In this document: positions 55,107-63,498 of the stretch, one piece after another
Layout of the letters: every line of letters starts with the position of its first letter
Numbering within the stretch: the stretch's first letter is position 1
Assembly: GCF_030815125.1 (NCBI RefSeq)
Contig: NZ_JAUSWH010000009.1
Location: 62,001-126,000, forward strand
Direction: 5' to 3'
DNA: 64,000 nt
Source of the DNA: Allorhizobium paknamense
GTDB lineage: Bacteria > Pseudomonadota > Alphaproteobacteria > Rhizobiales > Rhizobiaceae
Program-made: the position numbers and the translations under genes
The notes under the pieces: model-generated
Database searches by the model: none
What the model was told of the DNA's origin: nothing
Seen by the model: only the letters and a program-made list of their open reading frames with translations

Positions 55107-55154
55107 CACGCGGGAACTTGCCCTTTTGAAACCGGAAAGAAAATCAAAAAATAA

Positions 55155-55187
55155 ATGGGAAACGCCTGCCCCGGCGAGGGCAGGCGT
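55155..55187 (-). terminator. Rho-independent terminator of the chemoreceptor gene
   Basis: ACGCCTGCCC (55162-55171) and GGGCAGGCGT (55178-55187) form a perfect 10-bp stem with a 6-base loop; read leftwards it is followed by TTCCCATTTATTTTTTG. It lies 110 bp after the receptor gene and 50 bp before priA. Confidence 0.8.
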
Positions 55188-55299
55188 CTGAAGCGATCTC
55201 AGAGGGGGGCAGGAAAAAATGGAACCGCCTTACCCGGCAAAACCCAGGAATGACAGGTCTGCCTCAGTGATTCCGAGCCTGTTTGACTGTGGCGAGCAG

Positions 55300-57627
55300 T
55301 CATCCGACCCGGCGCAGTGCGGAACTTTCCATGGCCGAAGCGCCGCCTTGCAACTGGAAGCGGCCGACCAGTTCGATGAGGCGCGAGGCCTCGGCGGCCA
55401 GTGTAGCGCCTGCGGCATTGGTTTCCTCCACCATGGCAGCATTTTTCTGCGTCACCTGGTCCATCTGGTTGACGGCGGTGTTCACCTCGGACAGGCCGGT
55501 GGCCTGCTCTCGGGCAGAGGTCGCGATGGCATCCATGTGCTGGTTGACCGTGACGATGTAGCCAACGATGGTTTTCAGCGCCTCGCCCGTATCGCGCACC
55601 AGTCGCACGCCATTCTCCACTTCGACTGTGGAATTGCGGATGAGATCCTTGATTTCCCTGGCCGCCTGCGCCGACCGCTGGGCAAGTTCACGCACCTCCT
55701 GCGCCACCACGGCAAAGCCCTTGCCCGCCTCACCGGCGCGTGCGGCTTCCACACCGGCATTGAGGGCCAGAAGATTGGTCTGGAAGGCAATTTCGTCGAT
55801 GACGCCGATAATGTTGGAGATTTGCTGCGACGATTGTTCGATACGTTGCATGGCATCCACTGCATCGGCCACCACCACGCCCGACTGAGTAGCGCTGTAA
55901 TTGGCCTCTACGGCCACGGCCCTGGCTTCTTCCGCCCGCCGTGACGAATTGCCGACATTGGCGGTAATCTCATCCAGCGCAGCGGCGGTTTCCTCCAGCG
56001 ACGCGGCCTGCTGTTCAGTACGCTTCGAAAGATCGTCCGCACTGCGGCTGATTTCGCGCGACCCGCCATCCATGGAAAGCGATGCCTGTGCGACGGCGCT
56101 CATCGTATCGGCCAGTTGCTGGACAGCACTATTGAAATCGTTGCGCAAAGCCTCGAATTCAGCCGCGAAGGGCTGGTGCAGGCGAAAGGTGAGGTCGGCA
56201 TCGGCAAGATGCTTGAGACCCTTGGCCAGGCCGGAGGTTGCTTCTGCCATGGCCTCGGCGCGCTGCCTTTCCATTTCGGCGTTGCGTTCTCTTTCACTTT
56301 CGCTGCTGCGGCGGGCACTTTCAGCTTCATCCTGCAGGCGGCGATTGGCAATGGCATTATCGCGGAACACACCGACCGCATCGGCCATGGCGCCGATTTC
56401 ATCGCTGCGGCCAATCCCGGGCACGACAAGATCGGTACGACCAGCAGCAAGCTGGCGCATGCTGGCGGTCATGGCGCGAATGGGGCCGGCAATACTGCGT
56501 GCCACCATCCACATGGCGGCAATGGCACAAACGGCAATCACCAACGCCACGGCAAACTGCATGGCAATATCCCGGGTAGCGCGCGCTGTCAGCGCCTGAT
56601 CGAGCGTAATGGCCTCGGCCAGCGCCACGGCCCGCGGCACGGTGATCAGCACCGACCAAGGCGTTTTGGTGCGCCCGATGGTGATGGGCGAGAAAGCGGT
56701 AAAGGCATCACCGGACGTCTGGACATCGGCCCTGCCGGCCTGGATCGTCGCCAGATAGGTGCTCAATTGACTATTGAGCCTGTCAAAGGGCTGACCAATG
56801 GTTTCGGGATGGTCGCTATCTGCCACCACCAGACCCTTGTAGCTGACGATCTTGACTCCCGCCTTGCCGCCAAAGATCGAACCGCGCACGTCTTCCGCCA
56901 GTTTCTGTACGAAAGACAGATCGAAATCTGCTCCGGCCACACCGCGGAACCTGCCAGACACCATGATTGGCACCGACATGGTGGCCAGATACACATTCTT
57001 CCCCTGAACGATATAAGGCAACGGATCGAGAATGCTTTCGCCGCCGCCCTTCTGTGGGCCGATATACCAGCCCCCTTTCATGACGCCGTTCGGATGCAGT
57101 TCAGCGCTGTCATATTCGACAAGCGGCTGGATAGCGATCTTGCCGGCGGTATCGCGCGTCCAGTAGGGCAGAAAGCGTCCGGTGGCATCAGAGCCGGCAT
57201 CGCGACGGTTCTTGAATTCCTCATCGCGACCATCCAGCGCATTGGGCTCCCAAGCGCTGTAGGTGCCATTAAACCGCGGATTGTCCTTGAGCACGTTGAG
57301 AAGCATGGCATTGAACTGCGCACGCCGCTCACCGGGCGGGGTAGCGTCCATCCCCTCGCCTGCGGCAACCTCGAAGCTGCGGGCGAGGTTGCGGGCCGCA
57401 TCGAAGGCCCCGTCCAGCGAAGAGCGAATAATGCCGGCCTGGGTAGAGGCAAGGGTCGCCAGACCTTCCCGGGTCTTCTGCTCCGTGAGCGTGGAGACGG
57501 ACTGTCCGACAAAAGCCTGTTTGTCATTGGACGCGACGATATCATAGGCAACGAGCCCCGTCGTCGCCGCAAGAACGCAAAGGCCCGAAAGCACTGCGAT
57601 CTTCATTTGTATGGATTTGAACTGCAT
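55300..57627 (-). CDS. Methyl-accepting chemotaxis protein with periplasmic dCACHE domain
   Basis: Transmembrane chemoreceptor of 775 residues. First membrane helix (MKIAVLSGLCVLAATTGLVAY, 8-28), a large periplasmic sensor (about 35-340) with the dCACHE-type segments FNGTYSAWEPNALDGRD, PYWTRDTAGKIAIQPLVEYD, GWYIGPQKGGGES and GVAGADFDLSFVQKL, second helix (IAMQFAVALVIAVCAIAAMW), HAMP domain (RSIAGPIRAMTASMRQLA), a second HAMP-like stretch and the signalling domain with [23 protein letters not shown]. No C-terminal pentapeptide is seen. The ATG at 57627 has GGAGG six bases upstream. Such dCACHE receptors often sense amino acids or organic acids; the ligand is unknown. Confidence 0.92.
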   Translation of the reverse strand: MQFKSIQMKIAVLSGLCVLAATTGLVAYDIVASNDKQAFVGQSVSTLTEQKTREGLATLASTQAGIIRSSLDGAFDAARNLARSFEVAAGEGMDATPPGERRAQFNAMLLNVLKDNPRFNGTYSAWEPNALDGRDEEFKNRRDAGSDATGRFLPYWTRDTAGKIAIQPLVEYDSAELHPNGVMKGGWYIGPQKGGGESILDPLPYIVQGKNVYLATMSVPIMVSGRFRGVAGADFDLSFVQKLAEDVRGSIFGGKAGVKIVSYKGLVVADSDHPETIGQPFDRLNSQLSTYLATIQAGRADVQTSGDAFTAFSPITIGRTKTPWSVLITVPRAVALAEAITLDQALTARATRDIAMQFAVALVIAVCAIAAMWMVARSIAGPIRAMTASMRQLAAGRTDLVVPGIGRSDEIGAMADAVGVFRDNAIANRRLQDEAESARRSSESERERNAEMERQRAEAMAEATSGLAKGLKHLADADLTFRLHQPFAAEFEALRNDFNSAVQQLADTMSAVAQASLSMDGGSREISRSADDLSKRTEQQAASLEETAAALDEITANVGNSSRRAEEARAVAVEANYSATQSGVVVADAVDAMQRIEQSSQQISNIIGVIDEIAFQTNLLALNAGVEAARAGEAGKGFAVVAQEVRELAQRSAQAAREIKDLIRNSTVEVENGVRLVRDTGEALKTIVGYIVTVNQHMDAIATSAREQATGLSEVNTAVNQMDQVTQKNAAMVEETNAAGATLAAEASRLIELVGRFQLQGGASAMESSALRRVG

Positions 57628-57856
57628 GGATAACCTCCTCGAATGCACGGAGGTCCATCAGGCCTCCAGTCGGCGCTGAACAGCAGGGGCTCCTGCGTCA
57701 GATGAGGCAAATTTAGAAATTTAAAATATTAAAGAACCCCTACAAATTTAGGGATTCAAGAGGCTAAGTCGATGAATTCGAACGGATTTTGACGTTCATC
57801 AACTCGGGCTCGACTAAAGGGGGAAACGCAAGACGAGCAAAACGCCTTGCTCACAG

Positions 57857-58756
57857 TCAAGGGCTGAAGAGAGCATCTCCATCCTCGGCCAGACGGTGCA
57901 CGCAATGGTCCTCCAGTGCTTTTGTCAGCGCCGCCGGATCTCCCTCCAGATACTCCACCGGAATAGGCTGACCGACGGTGATATCGAAACGCTGACCCTT
58001 CTTGTTGAGAAGTTCGTAAAAGACCGTCATGTCGCGAAGCTCGGTAGACCAGTTGGCGAACCAGTAGAACAGGCCGGAATTGCGTGCCCGCATATGAATG
58101 GGCAGGAGCGGCAGGCCATATTTGCGGGCAAGCCCGATCGCCGAGGTTTTCCAGGGCCTTTCATTGAGGCGCCCATCGGCCCAATAGGCAATGCGTCCGG
58201 AGGGAAACAGCACCGTGACCTTGCCTTCGGCGATGGCGCGATGGGTGATTTCCAGCGTTTCCCGCGTTTTGAGCTTGGATTTATGCTCCTCGCGCCACTC
58301 CACCGGAATCACCATCTCCACGAAACGGGGATTGACCCTGACCGCGTCGCGATTGGCAAAGAACATCATATCCGGACGGCGCTGTTTCAGGAGATCGAAG
58401 ACCGCGACCCCATCGGCAATGCCGGTGGGATGATTGCTGATCAGCAGGAAACCGCCTTTTTCGGGAATGCGCTCGGGATTGAGCACCCTCAGATCAAGGT
58501 TCAGCGACCGGCTGAGATAGTCGAAAGACTGAAAGCCCGGCAGGTTTTCAATGGCATTGGCAAATTCGATCGCCCGGTCATAGCGCAGCAGGCTGTAGAG
58601 AAAGGGACGCATCAGCGGCCAGAGCGGATGACGCACCAGCCGCGTGCCGCGCTCGGCAATCAGCACATCCACGATGTGGCCCGGCTGTCCGTGCGAAAGG
58701 AGGCTCAGCGTTTCCGCCAGCTGTCCGAACATCGTCATGGATTGACGCCGCGCCAT
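57857..58756 (-). CDS. PlsC-like lysophospholipid acyltransferase family protein
   Basis: Acyltransferase-fold protein of 299 residues, related to the hemolysin-like/OlsA group rather than to classic PlsC. The histidine box reads NH109-PTGIA-D115, with five residues between His and Asp instead of four, and the second box is FPSGR in place of PEGTR. A basic N-terminus and no clear membrane span suggest peripheral binding. AGGAG eight bases before the ATG at 58756 supports the start. It might act on ornithine-lipid or other lyso-lipid substrates; that is a guess from family resemblance. It stands alone beside a repeat. Confidence 0.75.
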   Translation of the reverse strand: MARRQSMTMFGQLAETLSLLSHGQPGHIVDVLIAERGTRLVRHPLWPLMRPFLYSLLRYDRAIEFANAIENLPGFQSFDYLSRSLNLDLRVLNPERIPEKGGFLLISNHPTGIADGVAVFDLLKQRRPDMMFFANRDAVRVNPRFVEMVIPVEWREEHKSKLKTRETLEITHRAIAEGKVTVLFPSGRIAYWADGRLNERPWKTSAIGLARKYGLPLLPIHMRARNSGLFYWFANWSTELRDMTVFYELLNKKGQRFDITVGQPIPVEYLEGDPAALTKALEDHCVHRLAEDGDALFSP

Positions 58757-58822
58757 GAGCCTATCTCCTTGTGTCTTCAACCTTGGCAAGCCCGTGTGAT
58801 CACGAGATGACAACGAAGCCGC

Positions 58823-58929
58823 TACTGCATAATTCCTTGAATCCTAATCGATTTAAGGTGAAAATTATGCAGCAGATTTAAAGCGTTACAGCGAACCTTT
58901 GTGCGCCATTTATGGCGCACGGCGCTGTA
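58823..58929 (+). mobile_element. Family A element (MITE-like)
   Basis: TA-flanked core of 103 bp (58825-58927): CTGCATAATTCCTTGAATCC with partner arm ending TTATGCAG, GATTTAAAGCGTTACAGCG, then the TGTGCGCCAT/ATGGCGCAC hairpin and CGGCGCTG. Confidence 0.75.
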
Positions 58930-58985
58930 TGTTAACAATTCCATAACGGCTCTGACGCAATCTGTGTCCCTTCATGCGGGACAAG

Positions 58986-59046
58986 CGTGTCTTATTTGCG
59001 CATTTCCGGACGGAAAACCGATTTCCACTTTTCCTGGAAACGCTTT
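58986..59046 (+). repeat. Family B palindromic repeat
   Basis: GCGTGTCTTATTTGCGCATTTCCGGACGG, AAAACCGATTTCCACTTTTCC, TGGAAACGCTTT. It is immediately upstream of the xerC ribosome binding site. Confidence 0.75.
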
Positions 59047-59060
59047 AAAAGGATGTCTTT

Positions 59061-60002
59061 GTGGCGGAATTGCTGATGATGGCTGCAGCCGAGGTGCTGG
59101 ACAAGCGGCAGCTCTGGCTGCAGACGCTGGCCTCAGAACGCCGTTTTTCCGAGAACACGCTGACGGCCTATGAACGCGACAGCCGCCAGTTCCTCACCTT
59201 TCTCACCGGGCATTTCGGCGGCCCTGTCAGTCTGGACGATATTGCCGCTCTGAAACCTTCCGATCTCCGCGCCTTTCTGGCGGCGCGGCGCAAGGAGGGG
59301 TCCGGTTCGCGCTCGCTCGGGCGGTATCTGGCGGGGCTGCGTTCCTTCCTGCGATTCCTGCAGCGGCAGGGGCTGGTCAATGCTGCGGGCGCGGAAGCCG
59401 TGCGGGCGCCCAAGCAGCCGAAGAGCCTGCCCAAGCCGCTATCCGAGAAGGACGCCACCCGGCTGGTGGAGGCCGGCGAGCAATTGCAGGACGAGCCGTG
59501 GCTGGCCGCGCGCGATGCCGCAGTGCTGACCCTGCTCTACGGCTGCGGCCTGCGCATCTCCGAGGCTCTGGACCTGACGCCCGCAGCCTTTGCCGGGGAA
59601 GCCACATCCCTTCGCATCACCGGCAAGGGCGGCAAGATGCGTCTGGTGCCGCTTCTTCCCGCCGTGCTCGTAGCCGTCAACGACTATCGCAAGCTCTGCC
59701 CCTATCATCTTCCGGAAAACGAGCCGCTCTTTCGCGGCGCGCGCGGCGGCAAGCTGCAACAGGCCATTATTCAGCGGCAGATGCAGAAATTGCGCTCGGC
59801 GCTCGGACTTCCCGACAGCGCCACGCCGCATGCGCTGCGCCACTCCTTCGCCACCCACCTTCTCAGCGGCGGCGGCGACCTGCGCAGCATTCAGGAACTT
59901 CTGGGTCATGCCAGCCTGTCCACCACCCAGGTCTATACGGGCGTGGATTCCGCCCGGCTGCTGGATGTCTATGAGAGGGCACATCCCCGCGCCCGCGCCT
60001 GA
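59061..60002 (+). CDS. xerC: Tyrosine recombinase XerC
   Basis: Site-specific recombinase that resolves chromosome dimers at dif together with XerD. From the GTG at 59061 there are 313 residues: SAM-like N-terminal domain (about 12-105) and catalytic domain with Arg I in YGCGLRISEAL, Lys in ITGKGGKMRLVPL, His-x-x-Arg in HALRHSFATHLL, His in LGHASLSTTQ and nucleophile Tyr in VYTGVDSARLL. AAAGGA lies seven bases before the GTG. The choice of XerC over XerD rests on neighbourhood with lpdA and priA as recalled from other rhizobia; the sequences are too alike to decide otherwise. Confidence 0.88.
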   Translation: MAELLMMAAAEVLDKRQLWLQTLASERRFSENTLTAYERDSRQFLTFLTGHFGGPVSLDDIAALKPSDLRAFLAARRKEGSGSRSLGRYLAGLRSFLRFLQRQGLVNAAGAEAVRAPKQPKSLPKPLSEKDATRLVEAGEQLQDEPWLAARDAAVLTLLYGCGLRISEALDLTPAAFAGEATSLRITGKGGKMRLVPLLPAVLVAVNDYRKLCPYHLPENEPLFRGARGGKLQQAIIQRQMQKLRSALGLPDSATPHALRHSFATHLLSGGGDLRSIQELLGHASLSTTQVYTGVDSARLLDVYERAHPRARA

Positions 60003-60050
60003 CACCAAAAATTTGTCCATGCCCCGGATAAGGCCAGCACGCGTCGCGCT

Positions 60051-60148
60051 TACTGCATAATTCCTTAAATCGGAATCGATTTAAGGAATTATGCAGCAGA
60101 TTTAGAGTGTTACAGCGCCGTGCGTTTGATAAAACGCACGGCGCTGTA
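60051..60148 (+). mobile_element. Family A element (MITE-like), most symmetrical copy
   Basis: TA-flanked core of 94 bp (60053-60146). Here both hairpins are perfect: CTGCATAATTCCTTAAATCG with its exact complement, and ACAGCGCCGTGCGTTT-gata-AAACGCACGGCGCTGT. The shorter length compared with the other copies is due to loss of a few bases in the arms. Confidence 0.78.
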
Positions 60149-60245
60149 GAGATCTGCAGATGTTAAGAGATCCTGAAGCCTAAGGCGCTATAGCGTCAAA
60201 ACTCTATCTGCCGCATCCGGAACCAATTTCAAAAGGGAGAACAGG

Positions 60246-61292
60246 ATGGACCGTTGGCTGAAACAAGCATGCCGCGCCGCAGCCGCATTGCCGCTGATGC
60301 TTCTGCTGCTTCTCCTCTCCACGCTGGCACTGGTACAGCCCGCTCGGTCAGAGGATGCCAGCACCTGCCACGCCCATAATCTCCTGCCGGAATTTGAAAA
60401 GACCGAACCCGAAGCCTTTGCCAGAGTGCAGGCTGAGGCGCGGCAAACGCCAAATGGCAACAGTATCTTCTGGAAACTTGAAAAGCCGGGCCGGGAACCC
60501 TCCTGGCTTCTGGGAACGATGCACCTGACCGACCCGCGCGTCACCGCCATGCCGCCTGCCGCACGCGAGGCTTTCCAGGCGGCGGATACGGTGGTGCTGG
60601 AATCCGATGAGATTCTCGACCCGAAGAAGGCGGCGTTTGCGATTCTGGCGAAGCCGGAATTTTCGACCTTCACCGATGGATCGACCCTGACCGGACTGCT
60701 ATCTGCCGAGGATGTGGCAACCATTGATGCGGCTCTGAAACCGAAGGGCCTTTCGGTAAAGGGCCTGAACCGCATGAAGCCGTGGCTGATTTCCGCCATG
60801 CTGGCTCTGCCCGGTTGCGAGATGAGCCGCAAGGGTCAGGGAGGCTTGTTTCTGGATATGAAGCTGGCTGTCGATGCCGCCAAGGCCGGCAAAGAAGTTT
60901 TGGGGGTCGAGACCCTGGCCGAACAGTTCGAGGCCATGAACGCTGTCCCGATCGATGTGCATTTGAAGTCGCTGGTGAGCGTCGCCAAGGCCAAGGACCA
61001 GATCAATGACGTCATGGAAACCATGATTGATCTCTATCTGAACGGTCAGATTGGCATGATTACGCCGACCTTGCGGGCCGCTGCACCGGATGGCACGGAA
61101 GCAACTCCGTTCGAACAACGGATGATCGTTGACCGCAACAAGGTCATGGCGCAGCGCGGCGGGCCGATCCTCGATAATGGCAATGTCTTCATGGCTGTCG
61201 GAGCCCTGCATCTGCCGGGCAAGGACGGGCTGATCGAACTGCTGCGCCAGCAGGGTTTCACGATCACCCCCGTTGCGTCTACGCCGGGATAA
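60246..61292 (+). CDS. TraB/GumN family exported protein
   Basis: A 348-residue protein of the TraB/GumN family, some members of which are thought to be metalloproteases, though bacterial roles are not settled. A long signal peptide (hydrophobic stretch AAALPLMLLLLLLSTLALV, ending near residue 35) directs export. Family blocks: WLLGTMHLTDPRV (about 87-99, with the first conserved His), VLESDE, GLNRMKPWLISAM, and near the end NGNVFMAVGALHLPGKDGLIELLRQ, with the second GxxH motif. GGGAGAACAG precedes the ATG. It is followed by convergent cytochrome b561. Confidence 0.85.
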   Translation: MDRWLKQACRAAAALPLMLLLLLLSTLALVQPARSEDASTCHAHNLLPEFEKTEPEAFARVQAEARQTPNGNSIFWKLEKPGREPSWLLGTMHLTDPRVTAMPPAAREAFQAADTVVLESDEILDPKKAAFAILAKPEFSTFTDGSTLTGLLSAEDVATIDAALKPKGLSVKGLNRMKPWLISAMLALPGCEMSRKGQGGLFLDMKLAVDAAKAGKEVLGVETLAEQFEAMNAVPIDVHLKSLVSVAKAKDQINDVMETMIDLYLNGQIGMITPTLRAAAPDGTEATPFEQRMIVDRNKVMAQRGGPILDNGNVFMAVGALHLPGKDGLIELLRQQGFTITPVASTPG

Positions 61293-61298
61293 CGAGGT

Positions 61299-61802
61299 TT
61301 ATACGCCCTTCGTCATGCGGGCCAGCACGTCGGTCTTCCAGTAGAACTGATGGACCAGCGCACCCGCAACATGCAGCACAATCAGCGCCCACAGCAGGAG
61401 CTTCAGCGGTCCGCCGTGCAATTCACCGAGCACGGCATTGCCGAAATAATATTTGGCGATCCCTGACAGCGGCACGGCAAGAAACAACAGATAGAAAGCG
61501 CCATGGGTGACCCTGGCGGCCAGCTTGAGCAAGGCTGGCTCATTTTCAGGCGGCTGCGGCGCGCCCTGCACAAGGCGGAGCGCAAGCCGCATCAGACAGA
61601 GCGCCAGAATGGCAATGCCGACATAGGCATGGATATTGGCGGATGCGATGTCATCCGGCGTCACAGGCTCGCCCCGGCGCACCAGCCTGTTCCAGTGCTC
61701 CATACCATCCGAAAAAATCAGGTTGAAAAAAATCATCAGCGCCATCAGCCAGTGAAGCACGCGCTGGGCCAGGGAATAGCCGGTAACCGGTGTCGCAACC
61801 AT
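61299..61802 (-). CDS. Cytochrome b561 family protein
   Basis: Di-heme b-type cytochrome in the inner membrane, 167 residues with four helices: LAQRVLHWLMALMIFFNLIF, ANIHAYVGIAILALCLMRLAL, HGAFYLLFLAVPLSGIAKYYF and LLLWALIVLHVAGALVHQFYW. Paired His residues for heme are present (H in RVLHW, NIHAY, VTHGAFY, VLHVAGALVHQ). In bacteria such proteins pass electrons between ubiquinol and other acceptors, including superoxide in E. coli CybB. The start ATG at 61802 gives the normal family length; the frame upstream runs into a family B repeat. Confidence 0.88.
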   Translation of the reverse strand: MVATPVTGYSLAQRVLHWLMALMIFFNLIFSDGMEHWNRLVRRGEPVTPDDIASANIHAYVGIAILALCLMRLALRLVQGAPQPPENEPALLKLAARVTHGAFYLLFLAVPLSGIAKYYFGNAVLGELHGGPLKLLLWALIVLHVAGALVHQFYWKTDVLARMTKGV

Positions 61803-61825
61803 TGTTTCTGCCTTTAGTCTTTCCG

Positions 61826-61882
61826 TGTTTCCGTGTTTCCAGACGGAAAACCGGACTCCACTTTTCTCGGGACAATGCTTTA
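61826..61882 (+). repeat. Family B palindromic repeat
   Basis: GTGTTTCCGTGTTTCCAGACGG, AAAACCGGACTCCACTTTTC, TCGGGACAATGCTTTA. Has the same right-end variant (CGGGACAATGCT) as the copy at 34324. It lies just upstream of cytochrome b561. Confidence 0.7.
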
Positions 61883-61913
61883 TCAAGAAAAAAAATTCTT
61901 CGCGACCATGATA

Positions 61914-61946
61914 AAAGCCGCATCCTGTAATACAAGATGCGGCTTT
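61914..61946 (-). terminator. Terminator of lpdA
   Basis: AAAGCCGCATC (61914-61924) pairs with GATGCGGCTTT (61936-61946), with further pairing TGTA/TACA in the loop. Read leftwards TTTTATC follows. It is 60 bp after the lpdA stop. Confidence 0.7.
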
Positions 61947-62006
61947 CAATATTACCGAAATATAATAGTTGCCTTTTACAGTCCGGTTTGAACGGAACTG
62001 CAGGAC

Positions 62007-63413
62007 TTACATATGGATCGGCTTGAAGAAGGTCGCCAGCGCTGCCTCCTTCACGGCTTCCGACATGGTGGGATGCGCATGGCAGGTACGGCCCAGATCC
62101 TCGGAGGAACCGCCGAATTCCATCAATACAGCGGCTTCATGGATCATTTCGCCTGCACCAAAGCCGACGATATGCACGCCGAGCACGCGGTCCGTCTCCT
62201 TGTCGGCCAGCACCTTGACGAACCCATCCGTCACCTGCATGGCACGCGCGCGGCCATTGGCGGTGAAGGGGAACTTGCCAGCCTTGTAAGAAACGCCAGC
62301 AGCCTTTAGCTCCTCTTCCGTCTTGCCGACGGAGGCCACTTCCGGCTGGGTATAAACAACACCCGGAATGACATCGTAATTCACATGGCCATGCTGACCG
62401 GCCAGGATTTCGGCAAGAGCAACACCCTCATCCTCAGCCTTGTGCGCCAGCATCGGACCCTTGACGACATCGCCGATGGCATAAATGCCCGCAACATTGG
62501 TGCGGAAATGACCGTCGATTTCGACGCGGCCACGATTGTCGAGCGCCACACCGGCCTCTTCCAGGCCGAGGCCCGCCGTATAGGGCTTGCGGCCCGTGGC
62601 CACCAGCACGACATCGGCTTCCAGCGTCTGCGCTTCACCGCCCTTGACCGGTTCGAAGGTAACCTTGGCGCCGTTGCCAGACTTCACAACCGCCGTCACC
62701 TTGGCGCCGAGGTTGAATTCCATGCCCTGCTTGGCCAGCATGCGCTGGAACTGCTTGGACACTTCGCCGTCCATGCCGCCGAGAATGGTATCGAGATATT
62801 CGACCACCGTGACCTTCGCGCCCAGGCGCGACCAGACCGAACCCAGTTCCAGGCCGATCACGCCGCCACCGACGACGATCATCTTGCCCGGCACCTTGTC
62901 CAGCGCGATGCCGCCGGTGGAGGAAACGATGACCTTCTCATCGATCTCGACGGCGACGCCCGGAATGCCGGCCACTTCCGAACCGGTGGCGATGACGATG
63001 TTCTTTGTTTCCAGAACCTGCTCTTCGCCCTTTTCATTGGTGACGGCGACCTTGCCGGCGGCCACGATCTTGCCGGTGCCCTGGATGCCATCGATCTTGT
63101 TCTTCTTGAACAGGAAGGAAACGCCCTCGACATTGGCCTTCACGACGCTGTCCTTATGGGCCATCATCTTGGCGAGGTTCAGCTTCGGCGCGGGCACTTC
63201 GACGCCGAGATCGGCCATGCCATGCGCAGCATGGGCAAACATTTCCGATGCATGCAGCAGCGCCTTGGAGGGAATGCAGCCGACATTGAGGCAGGTGCCG
63301 CCATAGGTGGCCCGCTTTTCGACCACGGCCACCTTCATGCCCAGCTGCGCTGCCTTGATGGCGCAGACATAACCACCGGGGCCGGAGCCGATTACCACGA
63401 GATCATAAGCCAT
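62007..63413 (-). CDS. lpdA: Dihydrolipoamide dehydrogenase (E3)
   Basis: Flavoenzyme that reoxidises the lipoyl groups of 2-oxoacid dehydrogenase complexes with NAD+. The 468-residue protein has the FAD motif VIGSGPGGYVCAIKA (8-22), the redox-active disulfide C41-X4-C46 (GGTCLNVGCIPSK), the NAD motif VVGGGVIGLELGSVW, and the C-terminal HAHPTMSEA with the active His-Glu pair. The ATG at 63413 with GGAACGACTGAA upstream is the clear start. In rhizobia this copy often follows sucAB; here a LysE-family gene lies upstream, so its complex cannot be told from the window. Confidence 0.95.
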   Translation of the reverse strand: MAYDLVVIGSGPGGYVCAIKAAQLGMKVAVVEKRATYGGTCLNVGCIPSKALLHASEMFAHAAHGMADLGVEVPAPKLNLAKMMAHKDSVVKANVEGVSFLFKKNKIDGIQGTGKIVAAGKVAVTNEKGEEQVLETKNIVIATGSEVAGIPGVAVEIDEKVIVSSTGGIALDKVPGKMIVVGGGVIGLELGSVWSRLGAKVTVVEYLDTILGGMDGEVSKQFQRMLAKQGMEFNLGAKVTAVVKSGNGAKVTFEPVKGGEAQTLEADVVLVATGRKPYTAGLGLEEAGVALDNRGRVEIDGHFRTNVAGIYAIGDVVKGPMLAHKAEDEGVALAEILAGQHGHVNYDVIPGVVYTQPEVASVGKTEEELKAAGVSYKAGKFPFTANGRARAMQVTDGFVKVLADKETDRVLGVHIVGFGAGEMIHEAAVLMEFGGSSEDLGRTCHAHPTMSEAVKEAALATFFKPIHM

Positions 63414-63498
63414 TTCAGTCGTTCCTTTGTCTTGATTCAGCGGCCAGACCGCAGTCCGGCGTAAGTCTATGAGCGTCAAGCGCTCAGGTTGAAAAAAA

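Larger units (their letters stand above)
58757..59060. other. Intergenic region with two repeats before xerC
   Basis: About 300 bp between the divergent acyltransferase and xerC genes, almost filled by a family A element and a family B repeat, both listed. The xerC ribosome site AAAGGA is directly after the family B copy. Confidence 0.55.
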
